This document shows positions 9,045 through 19,400 of a stretch of 64,000 bases of DNA, in pieces. The notes beneath the pieces were generated by a model. It had not been told where the DNA came from, did no database searches, and saw only the letters and a list, made by a program, of their open reading frames with translations. The number at the start of each line of letters is the position of its first letter. Within the stretch, counting starts at the first letter, position 1. Origin of the DNA: Granulicella tundricola MP5ACTX9 (GTDB taxonomy: Bacteria > Acidobacteriota > Terriglobia > Terriglobales > Acidobacteriaceae); the NCBI RefSeq assembly GCF_000178975.2, contig NC_015057.1, positions 124,001 through 188,000 on the forward strand, read 5' to 3'. Position numbers and translations under genes: made by a program.

Positions 9045-11588
9045 TTACTGCCCCATGCTGATGGGCAGCGTGCGTGCATGACTGAAGTACCGACTGGAGA
9101 GGTTGTTCGACCAGGATGGCAGGAGTTCTTCCAACTCTGCCAGGGATAGGTCAAGCCGCCGTAGTGCCGGATCGGGACGGAGCGGTTTACCTGCTGCTGA
9201 CCCGTTGGGGCCTGGAGTGGGATACACGATCGACTGCAGGTCTACGCTGCGCAGCCGGTCAAGCGCACGGGTCAGGGTCAGGAGATCGGCCGGATCGAAA
9301 CGAGGCAATTTCTCATACAACTCAACCAGATGGTCTAACTGGAACTCCAGTGAGCGTGGGTTGGAGCCATCCAACATGAGCACGTCCAGCACGGCGAGCG
9401 GCTGGAGCGTGGTGTAGTAGCGCGTGCGATAGGTTACGGAGCTGTCCGCAACCTCCAGGAGATATTCCAGATAGCTCCAGTTCCCTGCTGCCAGCGGCCG
9501 GGTGATCAAGCGCAACTGACGCGTGAGGTAGATGGCGCGCTCCAGCCTTCGACCAAGGCTCATGAACAGCCAACCTGATCCGCGAATTAGATTTTCCCGC
9601 TCCATACCTGAGAAAGCGGATAGCAGTTCCAGGCATTCTGTCAGCTTCACCGAGTATTCGGGCAACGTCAGCTTCTGCTCGCTTTGCATGGCCGTGCGCA
9701 GTTGCCCGATGAGGAGCATCATGTCGGCTGAGAGGCGCTCGCGTACGTTTCCGCCGATGCGTGCGATTTCGGCGAGCGTGCAGGGTAGGCTGTCCCAGCG
9801 CTTCATGTCCGTCAGCATGGAACGCATCTCTTTTTCGAGCGCGACAAAGGTGGGCTGCTTACGTTTGGGCAGCTTGCTCTGGCGCGAACCGAGCGAACTG
9901 TGCAGACGCAGCAGGCTCTCAAGTTCCGTCGTCTCCCCAAGACGAACCCGCGGCACCATGGACCGGAGGATGCGAGCTATGTTCTCTGCACGCTCCACGG
10001 ACCGGCCTAGCCAGAAGGTATTGTCGGCCACGCCGCTTGGCACGACGGGCGATGCGCGGCGAAGATCGAGCGGTTCGGTAGCCGGCCGCAACATGCTGAA
10101 GGTGTCGACGGGCTTATGCGAGAGCACCCAGGCGTCCTTGCTGTGGCCTCCGCGCTGCATTGAAACAACAGCGCCATCGGCCTCTGACACACGCACCAGG
10201 CCGCCCGGCATCGCAACCCATCCCTTGGGCGTGCGCAGCACATAGGTCCGCAGCACCATGCTGCGCGGAAGGAGGCGGTCGTCCTCCCATACGGGTGCAG
10301 TGGAGAGCGCGACCCGCTCCTGCGCGACGTACTCGTGCGGAGCCTTACGCAGACGCTCGATCAGTTCGGCGCGCTGTCCCTCCGGCAGCTCAGCCCCGAA
10401 GACTGGCTCCATGCCGCGCGAGGGAAAAGCCGGCTTGACGACAACTCTGTCCAAATGGTCCAGCACCCAGTCCAGCGCGGGCTCCTGTCCGCACCACCAT
10501 GTGGCGACCGAGGGAAGCTTAATCTCTTCGCCCAGCAGATGACTTGCAAGCCCGGGTAGAAAAGGCATGATGGCTGCCGACTCGATGAGTCCGCTGCCGA
10601 GCGCGTTTGCGACCGCCACGTTGCCGGCCACCACGGCATCCACCAGCCCCGATACACCCAGCAGCGAGTCGCCACGTAGCTCCAGCGGATCGCAAAAGCC
10701 GTCGTCCACGCGGCGCAGGATGACGTCCACCTGCTCCAGCCCGGTCACGGTCTTCAGGTAGACGCAACGCTCGCGTACGGTGAGATCCGAGCCCACCACC
10801 AGCGTCAGTCCGAGATACTTGGCCAGAAACGACTGCTCGAAGTAGGTCTCATTGAGGGGCCCCGGCGTCAGAAGCACGACGCGCGCAGGCTGCCGCGGCG
10901 ACATGGCCAGCAACGCCTCACGCTGTGCCCGGAAGAAGGGTGCCAGACGCTGCACGTTGCTATCGCGAAAGAGATCGGGCAGGACATCCGAGACGATGGT
11001 GCGGTTTTCCAACGCATATCCGGAGCCCGAAGGTGCCTGCGTGCGGTCCGCCAGCACCCACCACTGACCGTCGGGCGAACGCGCCAGGTCCACCGCCAGC
11101 ATGTGCAAGTGACTATGAGGCGGCACCGTGACCCCTACCATGGGCCTCAGAAAAGCCGGGTTGCCATACAACAGCGCCGCCGGGAAGTGCCCTTCGGTGA
11201 TTAGATTCTGCGGGCCGTACAGGTCTTCGAGCAGGCGGCTCAGCAGCTCAGCTCGCTGAATGATGCCGGCTTCGAGAAAGCGCCACTCGTCTTCAGCGAT
11301 CAGCAGCGGCACGAGGTCGGTCTGCCAGGGCCGGTTCATGCCTTCGGGGTCGCCGTAGATGTTATAGGTGACGCCGTTTTCGCGGATACGCCGTTCGGCC
11401 AGCGCCCAGCGTCGGCGCAGCTCTTCGGTTCCCAGGGTCTCGAGCGAGTGCATCAACCCAGACCAGTGCTCGCGCGGGTTCACGCCATCCGTGGAAGACT
11501 CCTCCCAGGTGCGAGCGGGACGGGGCGCGGACTCGTACCGCTCGACCGGATCGACACCGTGCTCTACGCCAGGCAGAGCGGCGCTCAA
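9045..11588 (-). CDS. Circularly permuted ATP-grasp fused to alpha-E domain
   Basis: This 847-residue fusion has an N-terminal circularly permuted ATP-grasp ligase domain (CP_ATPgrasp type, about residues 70-470) with the conserved 'YNIYGDPEGMNRPWQTD' block, the lysine segment 'DRVVVKPAFPSRGMEPVFG' and the 'QERVALST' block. An all-helical alpha-E domain follows (about 510-800, beginning 'VADNTFWLGRSVERAENIAR'). In many genomes these are two separate genes; here they are one chain. The start is a TTG whose last bases overlap the stop of the upstream gene (TTGA), so translation is probably coupled. The family is predicted to form amide bonds in peptide synthesis or protein tagging, with the alpha-E part as partner or substrate scaffold. 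This is predicted from genome context and is not shown here. Confidence 0.9.
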   Translation of the reverse strand: MSAALPGVEHGVDPVERYESAPRPARTWEESSTDGVNPREHWSGLMHSLETLGTEELRRRWALAERRIRENGVTYNIYGDPEGMNRPWQTDLVPLLIAEDEWRFLEAGIIQRAELLSRLLEDLYGPQNLITEGHFPAALLYGNPAFLRPMVGVTVPPHSHLHMLAVDLARSPDGQWWVLADRTQAPSGSGYALENRTIVSDVLPDLFRDSNVQRLAPFFRAQREALLAMSPRQPARVVLLTPGPLNETYFEQSFLAKYLGLTLVVGSDLTVRERCVYLKTVTGLEQVDVILRRVDDGFCDPLELRGDSLLGVSGLVDAVVAGNVAVANALGSGLIESAAIMPFLPGLASHLLGEEIKLPSVATWWCGQEPALDWVLDHLDRVVVKPAFPSRGMEPVFGAELPEGQRAELIERLRKAPHEYVAQERVALSTAPVWEDDRLLPRSMVLRTYVLRTPKGWVAMPGGLVRVSEADGAVVSMQRGGHSKDAWVLSHKPVDTFSMLRPATEPLDLRRASPVVPSGVADNTFWLGRSVERAENIARILRSMVPRVRLGETTELESLLRLHSSLGSRQSKLPKRKQPTFVALEKEMRSMLTDMKRWDSLPCTLAEIARIGGNVRERLSADMMLLIGQLRTAMQSEQKLTLPEYSVKLTECLELLSAFSGMERENLIRGSGWLFMSLGRRLERAIYLTRQLRLITRPLAAGNWSYLEYLLEVADSSVTYRTRYYTTLQPLAVLDVLMLDGSNPRSLEFQLDHLVELYEKLPRFDPADLLTLTRALDRLRSVDLQSIVYPTPGPNGSAAGKPLRPDPALRRLDLSLAELEELLPSWSNNLSSRYFSHARTLPISMGQ

Positions 11589-14500
11589 CCGGCCTGCTCC
11601 GGATTTGGTCTGTCTTTCTCGTCCACTGGTTGCGGAAAACGCAGGTCAAGCGTCATGGGAAAGATCGGATTGCGTTCATCAGGAGGAAGCGGCATCGGCC
11701 CGGAGGGAGGTTCTGAGACTACAAAACGTTCGTTCCGCCGTGCCTGGGCTTGCTCTGCATCGCGAGGACGGGTTGTATGCACGCTTCCATCGGGCGGGCC
11801 GGCAAAGTAGGTACAGCGGGCGATGGAGCGGGCGATGGAGCGGCCCTGGGAGACGGTAGAGGTACCCAACGCGTCCGTCCTGATCAGATCGAAGACCAGC
11901 GGCGTATGCACCGGGATCGTGGGGTGCAGGGCGGCCGACAACATCCGCGCCCGGTAGCGGATACCAGCCACCATCTCACCCGGCACGCCGGTCGGGACCA
12001 GCGGCACGCGGCGTCCGTTGCAGGTTACGATCAGGCGCGAGCCAAAGCTCTCTCCCGAGGGCTGCGTCAGCTTGACCTGCATACGCTCCAACGACGAGTC
12101 CACGCTGCGCCCCGTGCGGCCGGAGCTCGTCTCTTCAGCCAGTACATTCCAAGGCTCGAGCGCCTGGCGCAGCTCCAGATCGAAGCCCTCACCGTGAACG
12201 GCTCCGATGCGCGGGAAGCGGAACTCGGCGTGAGTCTGAAACCAGTCGTCCTCGAAGGCGAATCCGGCCTGGCGCAAGGAAGCCAGCACCTCGCGGAAGT
12301 CCTCGCGGACGAAGTGCGGCAGCATGAAGCGGTCATGCAGCGTGGCCTCCCAGCGAATCAGGGAGTCGGTACAGGGCTGCTTCCAGAACACGCTCACCAG
12401 CGCACGCACCAGAAGCATCTGCAGAAGGCCCATGCGATAGTGTGGCTGCATCTCAAAGGCGCGTAGTTCCAACAGGCCTGCGCGCAGGCCCTGGCCTTCG
12501 GGCGGGTACATCTTGTCGATGCAGAACTCCGCGCGGTGGGTGTTGCCCGTTACGTCCACCAGCAGGTTGCGGAACAGGCCGTCAAGAATCCAGGGCGGGC
12601 ATTCAGCGCGGTCCCGCAACTGGCTAAAAGCGACCTCAAGCTCATAGAGGGCATCGACGCGTGCCTCATCGACACGCGGATACTGGCTGGTGGGGCCCAC
12701 GTACATACCGGCAAAGAGGTATGACAGGGATGGGTGCCGTTGCCAGAACGTAACCATCGAACGCAGGAGGTCGGGACGCCGCAAAACCGGACTCTGGAGC
12801 ACGCTGCTGGAGCCCAGGACGATGTGACTGCCGCCGCCAGTATTGAGGTGACTTCCGTCGTAGGCGAACTTGCCCGCGATCAAACGATGGGCGTGCGCCT
12901 CCTCGTGCAGCGTCTCATTCAACTCTTCGAGCGTGTCCCAGTCAGAGGTGGGCGGCAGGTTCACTTCCAGAACACCGGGGTCCGGTGTGAGGCCGTAGTT
13001 GCGCAGACGCGGATCGTGCGGAGGCGTGTAGCCTTCCAGCCAGATGGGCATGCTCAGATGCTGGCATGTGTCCTCGACTGCGGCCACCAGATCCAGGTAG
13101 TCCGCGACGACCGGCGTGTAAGGCAGAAAAACGTGCAGTTGGCCGTCCACAGCTTGAACGCAAAGGGCCGGGCGGACCAGTTCAGGTGCGTTCTCAGCCG
13201 TGCTCGACAGCGGAGGCAAAGGATCAGGCGTGGCGGCAATGGCGAAGAGCTCCGGACGATGCGCGGGGCGGCCTGGCAGCTTCACGAGTGCGTCCTCGCC
13301 CTCACCTTCCATGGTGTGCTTTAGCTCATCCGGTGCAACAAAGGGCACCAACTCAGCCGTGATCCGGTAGCCGATGGGCGAGTCGCCCGGGAAGAGCGTC
13401 AGTCTATCCGGCCGCGGGAACCAGAGCTGGCTCGACCAGGCCAGGCGGCCCTCAGGCTGACGCCGGCGCAGCGGAAGAATATACCCGACCGACTCCGCAT
13501 CGGCGCTCGAGTCTGGTTCGAATGCCGCCAGGATATTTTCTTCACTCACCTGCAGGCGACGCGCCAGCGCAGTGAGAAAGCGCAAGCTGTCAGCATCGCC
13601 AAAGCTCGACGCAACGTCATCATGCGCGAACCAATCAGCATCTTCCCAAACGGGTACGCCATCGGTGCGCGAGATGCAGTGGAACGCCCAGCGCGGCAAC
13701 GGCTCGCCCGGGTACCACTTACCCTGGCCGAAGTGCAGCAGGCCGCCTGGCGCGGTTCGTTCCCGCAACCGGCGGATCAGCACCATTGCTCGGTTTCGCT
13801 TGATATCGCCGAGTGCTTCCAGATTCCACTGTGGGCTCTCCGGCTCATCAATTCCTACAAACGTCGGCTCGCCGCCCATGGTCAGGCGTACATCCTGCTC
13901 GCGGAGGCTCGCGTCCACCGTGTGTGCCACGGTTCGGACACGCTGCCAGGCGTCGTCGCTGAATGGTCTTTCGAGGCTTGGCGCCTCGTTGAGACGTCGC
14001 ACCGTCAGTGTGTGGCTGAACTCCACGGCCGCTGGCTCGACCGTGCCGGAGATGGGCGCAGCCTCCCCAGGACTGGGCGTGCATACCAGTGGAATGTGTC
14101 CTTCAGCGGTGAACAGGCCCGAGGTCGGGTCCACGCCGATCCACCCCGCGCCCGGCAAAAAAACCTCTGCCCAGGCATGAAGATCGGCCGTATCAGCCTT
14201 GGGCCCGCTCCACTCCCCGCTTTCGGATTGTTCCCCCGCAAGCTGGATTAGATATCCCGAAACAAAGCGCGCCGCCAGCCCGAAGGATCGAAAGACCTGT
14301 ACCAGGAGCCAGGCCGAATCGCGGCAGGAGCCGGTCAGGGTCGTCAGGGTCTGCTCGCAGCTTTGTACGCCATGTTCCATGCGTGTGGTGTACCCCACGC
14401 GGTCTCGTACGTAGCTCGTCATATCACCCACAAACGCTACGGTGCCGCATGGAGAGGCAGGAATTTCGTTCAGGAGCGCCTGGAACCGCGACCCAGGTTG

Positions 14501-14863
14501 TTCCACGGCTCGATACGGTTCAAGGTTCCGCGCCATTTCAGCGGGATATTGGAAGGGAAACATCTCAAAGCCGGAATCGAGAACGAAGTCGAACGCATTG
14601 ATCGGCGTCATATCCGCGACCAAGGTCACATCGACCAGGAAATCGGTGATCTTCTCGGCCAGGAGCACCCGGGCGAGGGGGTTGCCTAACGCGTCGAACT
14701 GCCAGTGCACCGCGCCGCCGGAGGGCTGGAGAGCGAGCGCGTAGCTGCGGATCGGCGTCCGGCAGTGCGGGGCGGGGCGCAACTGGATCACCTGTGGGCC
14801 AAGCGAGACTGCACGTTCGTAGTGATATGCCGTTCGGTGGTGCAGTTCGAGGTCGATGGTCAT
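11585..14863 (-). CDS. Transglutaminase / DUF2126 large protein
   Basis: This is about 1092 residues from ATG 14863. The frame runs 47 codons further up to 15004, but those residues are not family-like and the N-terminus MTIDLELHHRTAYHYERAV is the classic one. Residues 1-290 are an N-terminal transglutaminase with Cys180 ('LTGSCRDSAW'), His229 ('ADLHAWAEVF') and Asp245 ('IGVDPTSGL'). The rest is the DUF2126 domain (about 300-1090), which has a glutamine-synthetase-like ligase fold by family knowledge and the motifs 'LTMGGEPTFV' and 'HLNTGGGSHIVLGS'. It is the first gene of the operon and overlaps the ATP-grasp gene by four bases. The whole operon looks like a complete peptide-ligase/peptidase system of unknown product. 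A leader hairpin lies 33-65 bases upstream of the start. Confidence 0.92.
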   Translation of the reverse strand: MTIDLELHHRTAYHYERAVSLGPQVIQLRPAPHCRTPIRSYALALQPSGGAVHWQFDALGNPLARVLLAEKITDFLVDVTLVADMTPINAFDFVLDSGFEMFPFQYPAEMARNLEPYRAVEQPGSRFQALLNEIPASPCGTVAFVGDMTSYVRDRVGYTTRMEHGVQSCEQTLTTLTGSCRDSAWLLVQVFRSFGLAARFVSGYLIQLAGEQSESGEWSGPKADTADLHAWAEVFLPGAGWIGVDPTSGLFTAEGHIPLVCTPSPGEAAPISGTVEPAAVEFSHTLTVRRLNEAPSLERPFSDDAWQRVRTVAHTVDASLREQDVRLTMGGEPTFVGIDEPESPQWNLEALGDIKRNRAMVLIRRLRERTAPGGLLHFGQGKWYPGEPLPRWAFHCISRTDGVPVWEDADWFAHDDVASSFGDADSLRFLTALARRLQVSEENILAAFEPDSSADAESVGYILPLRRRQPEGRLAWSSQLWFPRPDRLTLFPGDSPIGYRITAELVPFVAPDELKHTMEGEGEDALVKLPGRPAHRPELFAIAATPDPLPPLSSTAENAPELVRPALCVQAVDGQLHVFLPYTPVVADYLDLVAAVEDTCQHLSMPIWLEGYTPPHDPRLRNYGLTPDPGVLEVNLPPTSDWDTLEELNETLHEEAHAHRLIAGKFAYDGSHLNTGGGSHIVLGSSSVLQSPVLRRPDLLRSMVTFWQRHPSLSYLFAGMYVGPTSQYPRVDEARVDALYELEVAFSQLRDRAECPPWILDGLFRNLLVDVTGNTHRAEFCIDKMYPPEGQGLRAGLLELRAFEMQPHYRMGLLQMLLVRALVSVFWKQPCTDSLIRWEATLHDRFMLPHFVREDFREVLASLRQAGFAFEDDWFQTHAEFRFPRIGAVHGEGFDLELRQALEPWNVLAEETSSGRTGRSVDSSLERMQVKLTQPSGESFGSRLIVTCNGRRVPLVPTGVPGEMVAGIRYRARMLSAALHPTIPVHTPLVFDLIRTDALGTSTVSQGRSIARSIARCTYFAGPPDGSVHTTRPRDAEQAQARRNERFVVSEPPSGPMPLPPDERNPIFPMTLDLRFPQPVDEKDRPNPEQAG

Positions 14864-14894
14864 GAATATCTCGATGCTAATACGTCGAGCCGAC

Positions 14895-14929
14895 CTTGCG
14901 CCGATTGATGGAGAAAGCGCCGGCGCAAG
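14895..14929 (-). repeat. Leader hairpin upstream of the DUF2126 operon
   Basis: The nine-base arms CTTGCGCCG (14895-14903) and CGGCGCAAG (14921-14929) are exactly complementary and separated by 17 bases. The element lies 33-65 bases upstream of the first start codon of the minus-strand operon, in the likely 5' leader. It may affect transcript stability or be a protein-binding site. The rest of the gap to 15182 shows nothing else I can name. Confidence 0.4.
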
Positions 14930-15182
14930 AGGAAAATAATCCAGACTGAACGGGTCGATTCGTGGAGTGGAACGGCAGCCTCGATGATCGATCCGGGCCG
15001 CCATCGATTAAATGCAGGCTGATTGCCGCCCAACGCCTCACATCCACCATCTCATGACGCACTGACGCCTTTGCGCCCCCCGATGCCGCGTTGGTGTGAT
15101 AACGATTCAAAGGGAAACAGGCTAACGTGTCTAGGATAGCTGGCATCTATCAGGAATCGTGAAGCAAAGGATCGTGATCACA

Positions 15183-16136
15183 ATGTCTCCTTCCGAGCAT
15201 GTGGAGTCAAGAATTTTCAGGCTTATGGCCGAATACAGCATCGACGTGCTCTGCCGCATTTCAATGGACCTCCATTGCACCTACTGCTCGCCGTCGGCCA
15301 CGAAGACTCTGGGATGGTCGACAGAGGAGATGCTTGCCTTGTTCCCGTTGCGCCTCATTCATGAAGAGGACAAGGGTCGAATCCGGATGGCTCATCAAAG
15401 ATTGATGGACGATCCCGACTGCGAGAACTCCCCTGCTACGGCCCGGGTGCGTGCGAAAGACGGCTCATACCTCTGGTTTGAGTTCAACGCGCGCCTGCTA
15501 CGGGACCTCGGCGAGAACGCTCCCTGGCAGGTTTTGCTGAATATGCGCGATATCAGCGAGCGAAAGCTATTGGAGCAGAGACTCGAAGCTCTTGCCTTGA
15601 CCGATGGTCTTACGGGCATAGGCAACAGGCGATCCTTTGACCAGGAGATGCAGCGCGTTGCGGCTCAGAATGGTTATGAAGGAAGACGTATCTCGCTTAT
15701 TCTTCTCGATGTGGATCATTTCAAAGCATTTAATGATGCTTATGGGCATCTCGTGGGGGATGATTGCCTGAGAACACTGGCAGACGCTCTCGCCTCCAGT
15801 CTTATTTCGGTAGGCGGTTTCGTCGCACGGTACGGTGGAGAAGAACTGGTTGCGATCGTTACTTCAGCCGATCCGGGTGGGGACGTTCAACTGGCAGAAT
15901 GCCTCCGTCATCATGTCGAGCAGCTCAGGATCCCGCACCAGGGGAATGCTGCCCACGGCTCTGTCGTCACGGTGAGTGTTGGAGTGGCCACTGCGGTCGA
16001 GCAATCGGGTGGGTCGATCACGGACCTGAGGTCAGGCCTGCTGCAGGCAGCCGACGCAGCCCTCTATAAATCCAAAGGCAGCGGACGCAACAAGGTCTCT
16101 TCCAGTCTGATCATTCTTTCGCCACAAGGCGTATGA
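15183..16136 (+). CDS. PAS-GGDEF diguanylate cyclase
   Basis: This is a soluble protein of about 317 residues. An N-terminal PAS/PAC sensor (about 15-130, ending 'LLNMRDISERKLLEQRL') is followed by a GGDEF domain (about 140-305) containing 'DGLTGIGNRRSFDQEM', 'LILLDVDHFKAFNDAYGH' and the active-site signature GGEEL at residues 218-222 ('ARYGGEELVAIV'). The signature is intact, so it should make cyclic di-GMP. The RxxD inhibition site that usually precedes GGEEF by five residues is absent, so product feedback through that site is unlikely. A GTG at 15159 is an alternative start, but ATG 15183 has a better-placed AAGGA. There is no membrane segment, so the PAS domain should sense a cytosolic cue. 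It is transcribed divergently from the transglutaminase operon. Confidence 0.92.
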   Translation: MSPSEHVESRIFRLMAEYSIDVLCRISMDLHCTYCSPSATKTLGWSTEEMLALFPLRLIHEEDKGRIRMAHQRLMDDPDCENSPATARVRAKDGSYLWFEFNARLLRDLGENAPWQVLLNMRDISERKLLEQRLEALALTDGLTGIGNRRSFDQEMQRVAAQNGYEGRRISLILLDVDHFKAFNDAYGHLVGDDCLRTLADALASSLISVGGFVARYGGEELVAIVTSADPGGDVQLAECLRHHVEQLRIPHQGNAAHGSVVTVSVGVATAVEQSGGSITDLRSGLLQAADAALYKSKGSGRNKVSSSLIILSPQGV

Positions 16137-16144
16137 GTGTAGAG

Positions 16145-16162
16145 CATCGGCCCTTGCCGATG
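16145..16162 (+). terminator. Short hairpin after the diguanylate cyclase gene
   Basis: CATCGGC / GCCGATG (16145-16151, 16156-16162) with a four-base loop lies nine bases after the stop. No clear U-run follows. It is a weak terminator candidate for the cyclase gene. Confidence 0.35.
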
Positions 16163-16199
16163 ATCGAGTTGAAACCGTCATCCTCGAGCACTCGCTCCC

Positions 16200-16218
16200 A
16201 TTTCGCAGGCTGCGAAAT
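16200..16218. promoter_or_regulatory. Near-perfect palindrome upstream of the receptor gene
   Basis: ATTTCGCAG-G-CTGCGAAAT has nine-base arms around one central base. It lies about 190 bases before the start of the Oar-like receptor. The symmetry suits a dimeric repressor operator, but it could also be a second hairpin at the end of the cyclase transcript. No cognate regulator can be named. Confidence 0.35.
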
Positions 16219-16409
16219 TATGTGCTTGCGCTAACCGCCCCATGGGCTAAAATACTGAGAACACATACACATCTGCCACTCAAGTTCATCAACGCCTTAT
16301 AAGCGCTGACACTTTTCTGTATCTAAAGCCAACGGAACACGTTTGCAATAGCTACGCCAAAATGTCCTTTATTGGGCTTGCCGATTGATCGAGCAACGAT
16401 AGGAGCTTC

Positions 16410-19400
16410 ATGATCCGTATCAAGCGTCATCAACTATGCGCTTTAGGCACACTGGCCTTTGCCGCTGCAGCGTCTGGGCAGAATACGACCCAAGGTGCAA
16501 TCTCAGGTACGGTCTTTGACCCGAGCGAAGCCGCCATACCAAATGCGACGGTCCGTATTCACAATGACGGAACCAACGCCGACCTCACCTTGACCACCAA
16601 CGACAGCGGCTTCTTCAAGGCCCCCGCGCTCGCGCCCGGGACCTATACCGTCACGGTGGAGGCCACGGGCTTTGGCACTCTACGGACCAATCAGGTGACT
16701 GTGGAGGTGAACCTCGTCACTGAGGTCAGCCCGCACCTGCAGACGGGCTCCGCTGGCGGACAGACGGTTGAAGTTACCGCGGACGCGCCGGTCTTGAAGT
16801 TTGATTCGCCGGCTTACGGCGGGCAGTTGACGAACGCTGAGATCGAGAATATTCCGATCAACAATCGTCGTTGGTCGTCGCTCTCCTTGCTGACGCCAGG
16901 CGTAACGAACGATGCACAGGGCTTCGGTTTGATCTCATTCCGAGCAATTCAGCCCCAGTTGAACAACGTGCAGATCGACGGCGCGGACGATAACCAGGTC
17001 TTCTACGGTGAAGAGCGTGGCCGTACGCGTGCCGGCTACTCCACGTCCCAGGTGGCCATTCGCGAGTTCCAGATCAATACCGGCGTCTACTCGGCCGAGT
17101 TTGGCCGCGCAGTCGGCGGCGTCATCAACTCGGTCACCAAGAGCGGCACGAACCAGTTCCATGGTGAGCTCTACTTCTACCACCGCGATCAGCAATGGAG
17201 CGCCTCCAACCAGTTCACGACCACCATCGCCTACGACCCGGTTGCCGGCACGGCCAGCAAGATCTTCTTCAAGCCGAAGGACAAGCGCAACCAGTGGGGC
17301 TTCGGTCTTGGCGGACCCATCATCAAGGACAAGCTCTTCTTCTTCTACGCGTATGACCAGTTCCAGCGCGTCTTCCCCGGAACCGGTTCTGCTGCTTCCG
17401 CTTCGTTCTATACCGCCCTCACGCCAGCGCAGTCCGCAACCCTTGCCACGAGTATTCAGAACGGCACCGGCAAACCCACCACGGCCGCACAGGCCTCTAC
17501 CGCTTATAACAACCTGATTGCCGCTGCCAACACCGACCTCGGCACCACGCCGCGCATCGGCTTCCAGATCATCAACACCCCCAAGCTCGACTACACGATC
17601 AACAGCAAGAACACGGTCAGCCTTCTCTATCACCGGCTGCGTTGGGATTCACCGGGCGGCGTGCAGACCCAGTCCAACGTGTTCTACGGCAAGGAAGGCT
17701 TCGCCAAGGACTTCGTCAAGCTGGACTATACGGTCGCCAAGCTGGACTCCGTCATCACCCCACGAATCACCAACGAGATCCGTTACCAGTACGGACGTGA
17801 GTTGAACGACGAGAGCGCGCTGCCCAACGGCAGCTTCGTCAATCAGTACATGACCGCAAACGGCAATACCCCGCAGGTCAACCTGAACAACGGTTCCCAG
17901 GGCTTCATCGCCGGCCAGCCGTACTATGCCTTCCGGCCTGCATTGCCGGATGAACGCAAATGGCAGATCGGCGATACCGCGTTGGCCCAGTTCGGCCCGC
18001 ACGCCGTGAAGTTTGGCACGGATATCGTTCATAACTACGATCTTCAGAACACGCTCGGTTTCTCCGGCTTTTCCCCCAACGGAACCTATAACTACACCTC
18101 GGTCCTGGCCTTTGCGCAGGATGCCTTGAGCGGCGATGGCGGCGGTTGCGGAACCACCCCGGCAGCCGGAGTCGCATACGCCCCGGTTGGTTGCTATAGC
18201 TACTTCCACCAGACGGTCGGCGGCACCACCTTCGATATGTCCACGGTGGACTACGGCTTCTTCGTCCAGGATGACTGGAAGGTTTCGCCCCGCCTCACGG
18301 TCAACGTCGGTGCGCGGTACGACTATGAGTCGATCCCCGGACAGCAGGCCAACCTGGTGGTCGCGAGCTTCGCTCCAAGCGCCAACACCATCAGCGACAA
18401 GAACAACATCTCCCCGCGCGTAGGTTTCGCCTATGATCCGTTTGGTCTGGGCAAGACCGTGATCCGTGGCGGTTTCGGGATGTATTACGGTCGCATTCCG
18501 AACGTAAACATACTCGGAGCGCGCTTCGCTTCAGGCGCCGCGGCAGGCCAGTTGAGCTACAACATCCCGGCGCCTACCGCTGCCGGTGCTCCCTTGCTTC
18601 CCACCCTGCCTGCCAACTTCACCGGGCAGACGCCGGACATCCAGTACATCGACAAGCACCTTCAGAATCCCTACACAGAGCAGTTCGATCTGGCTGTTCA
18701 GCAGAATCTTGGATGGGACACCATCTTCTCGCTGAGCTATCTCGGTGCATTGGGCCGCGAGTTGCCAAACAGCTTGAACCTGAACGTCGACCCCGCAAAC
18801 GCTTATACGGTGAACTACACCGTTCTTGCCGGAACAACCGGAACCTGCGGCCCCCTGGCCTGCGGATCCGTAGTGCCGGTCAAGGTCTATGGCCAGCGTC
18901 GCGCCGGATCGAGTGCCAGCGTCAACCTGAACCCGGCTTATGGAGCTGTCTACGCGGGCCTCAGCAACGTCAATGCAAACTATCACGCGGCAACTGTAGG
19001 TATGACAAAGCGCGCGAACAAGTTCATGAGCTTTGACGTGAACTACACCTGGTCTCACGCGCTCGATTACAACCAGACCTCCGTTACCGGCTTCAGCAGC
19101 AACAACTTCTTCGATCCCTACGGCAATGCTCGCGCCAACTACGGCAACTCCTACCTGAACGTGCGGCATCGTGCCGTAGGCTGGGCCATCTTCAACCTGC
19201 CCGGTACCAAGGGTCATCACTATGTCGATGCGGCCACCAACGGCTGGTCCATCAAGCCGGCGTTGCAGGTGCAGTCCGGATTGCCTTACAGCGCATCGGT
19301 CAATACAGCAAATGCTCCGGCGCAATGCACTGCGAACGGCTGCCTCCAGGCTACGAATGGCGGCTTGTCCGGTCTCGGAGTAACTTATGTGCCGGCCATC

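Noticed and set aside
12734-13324. Plus-strand frames opposite the DUF2126 gene
   Set aside because: The minus strand encodes the recognised protein throughout; the plus frames lack ribosome binding sites and domains.
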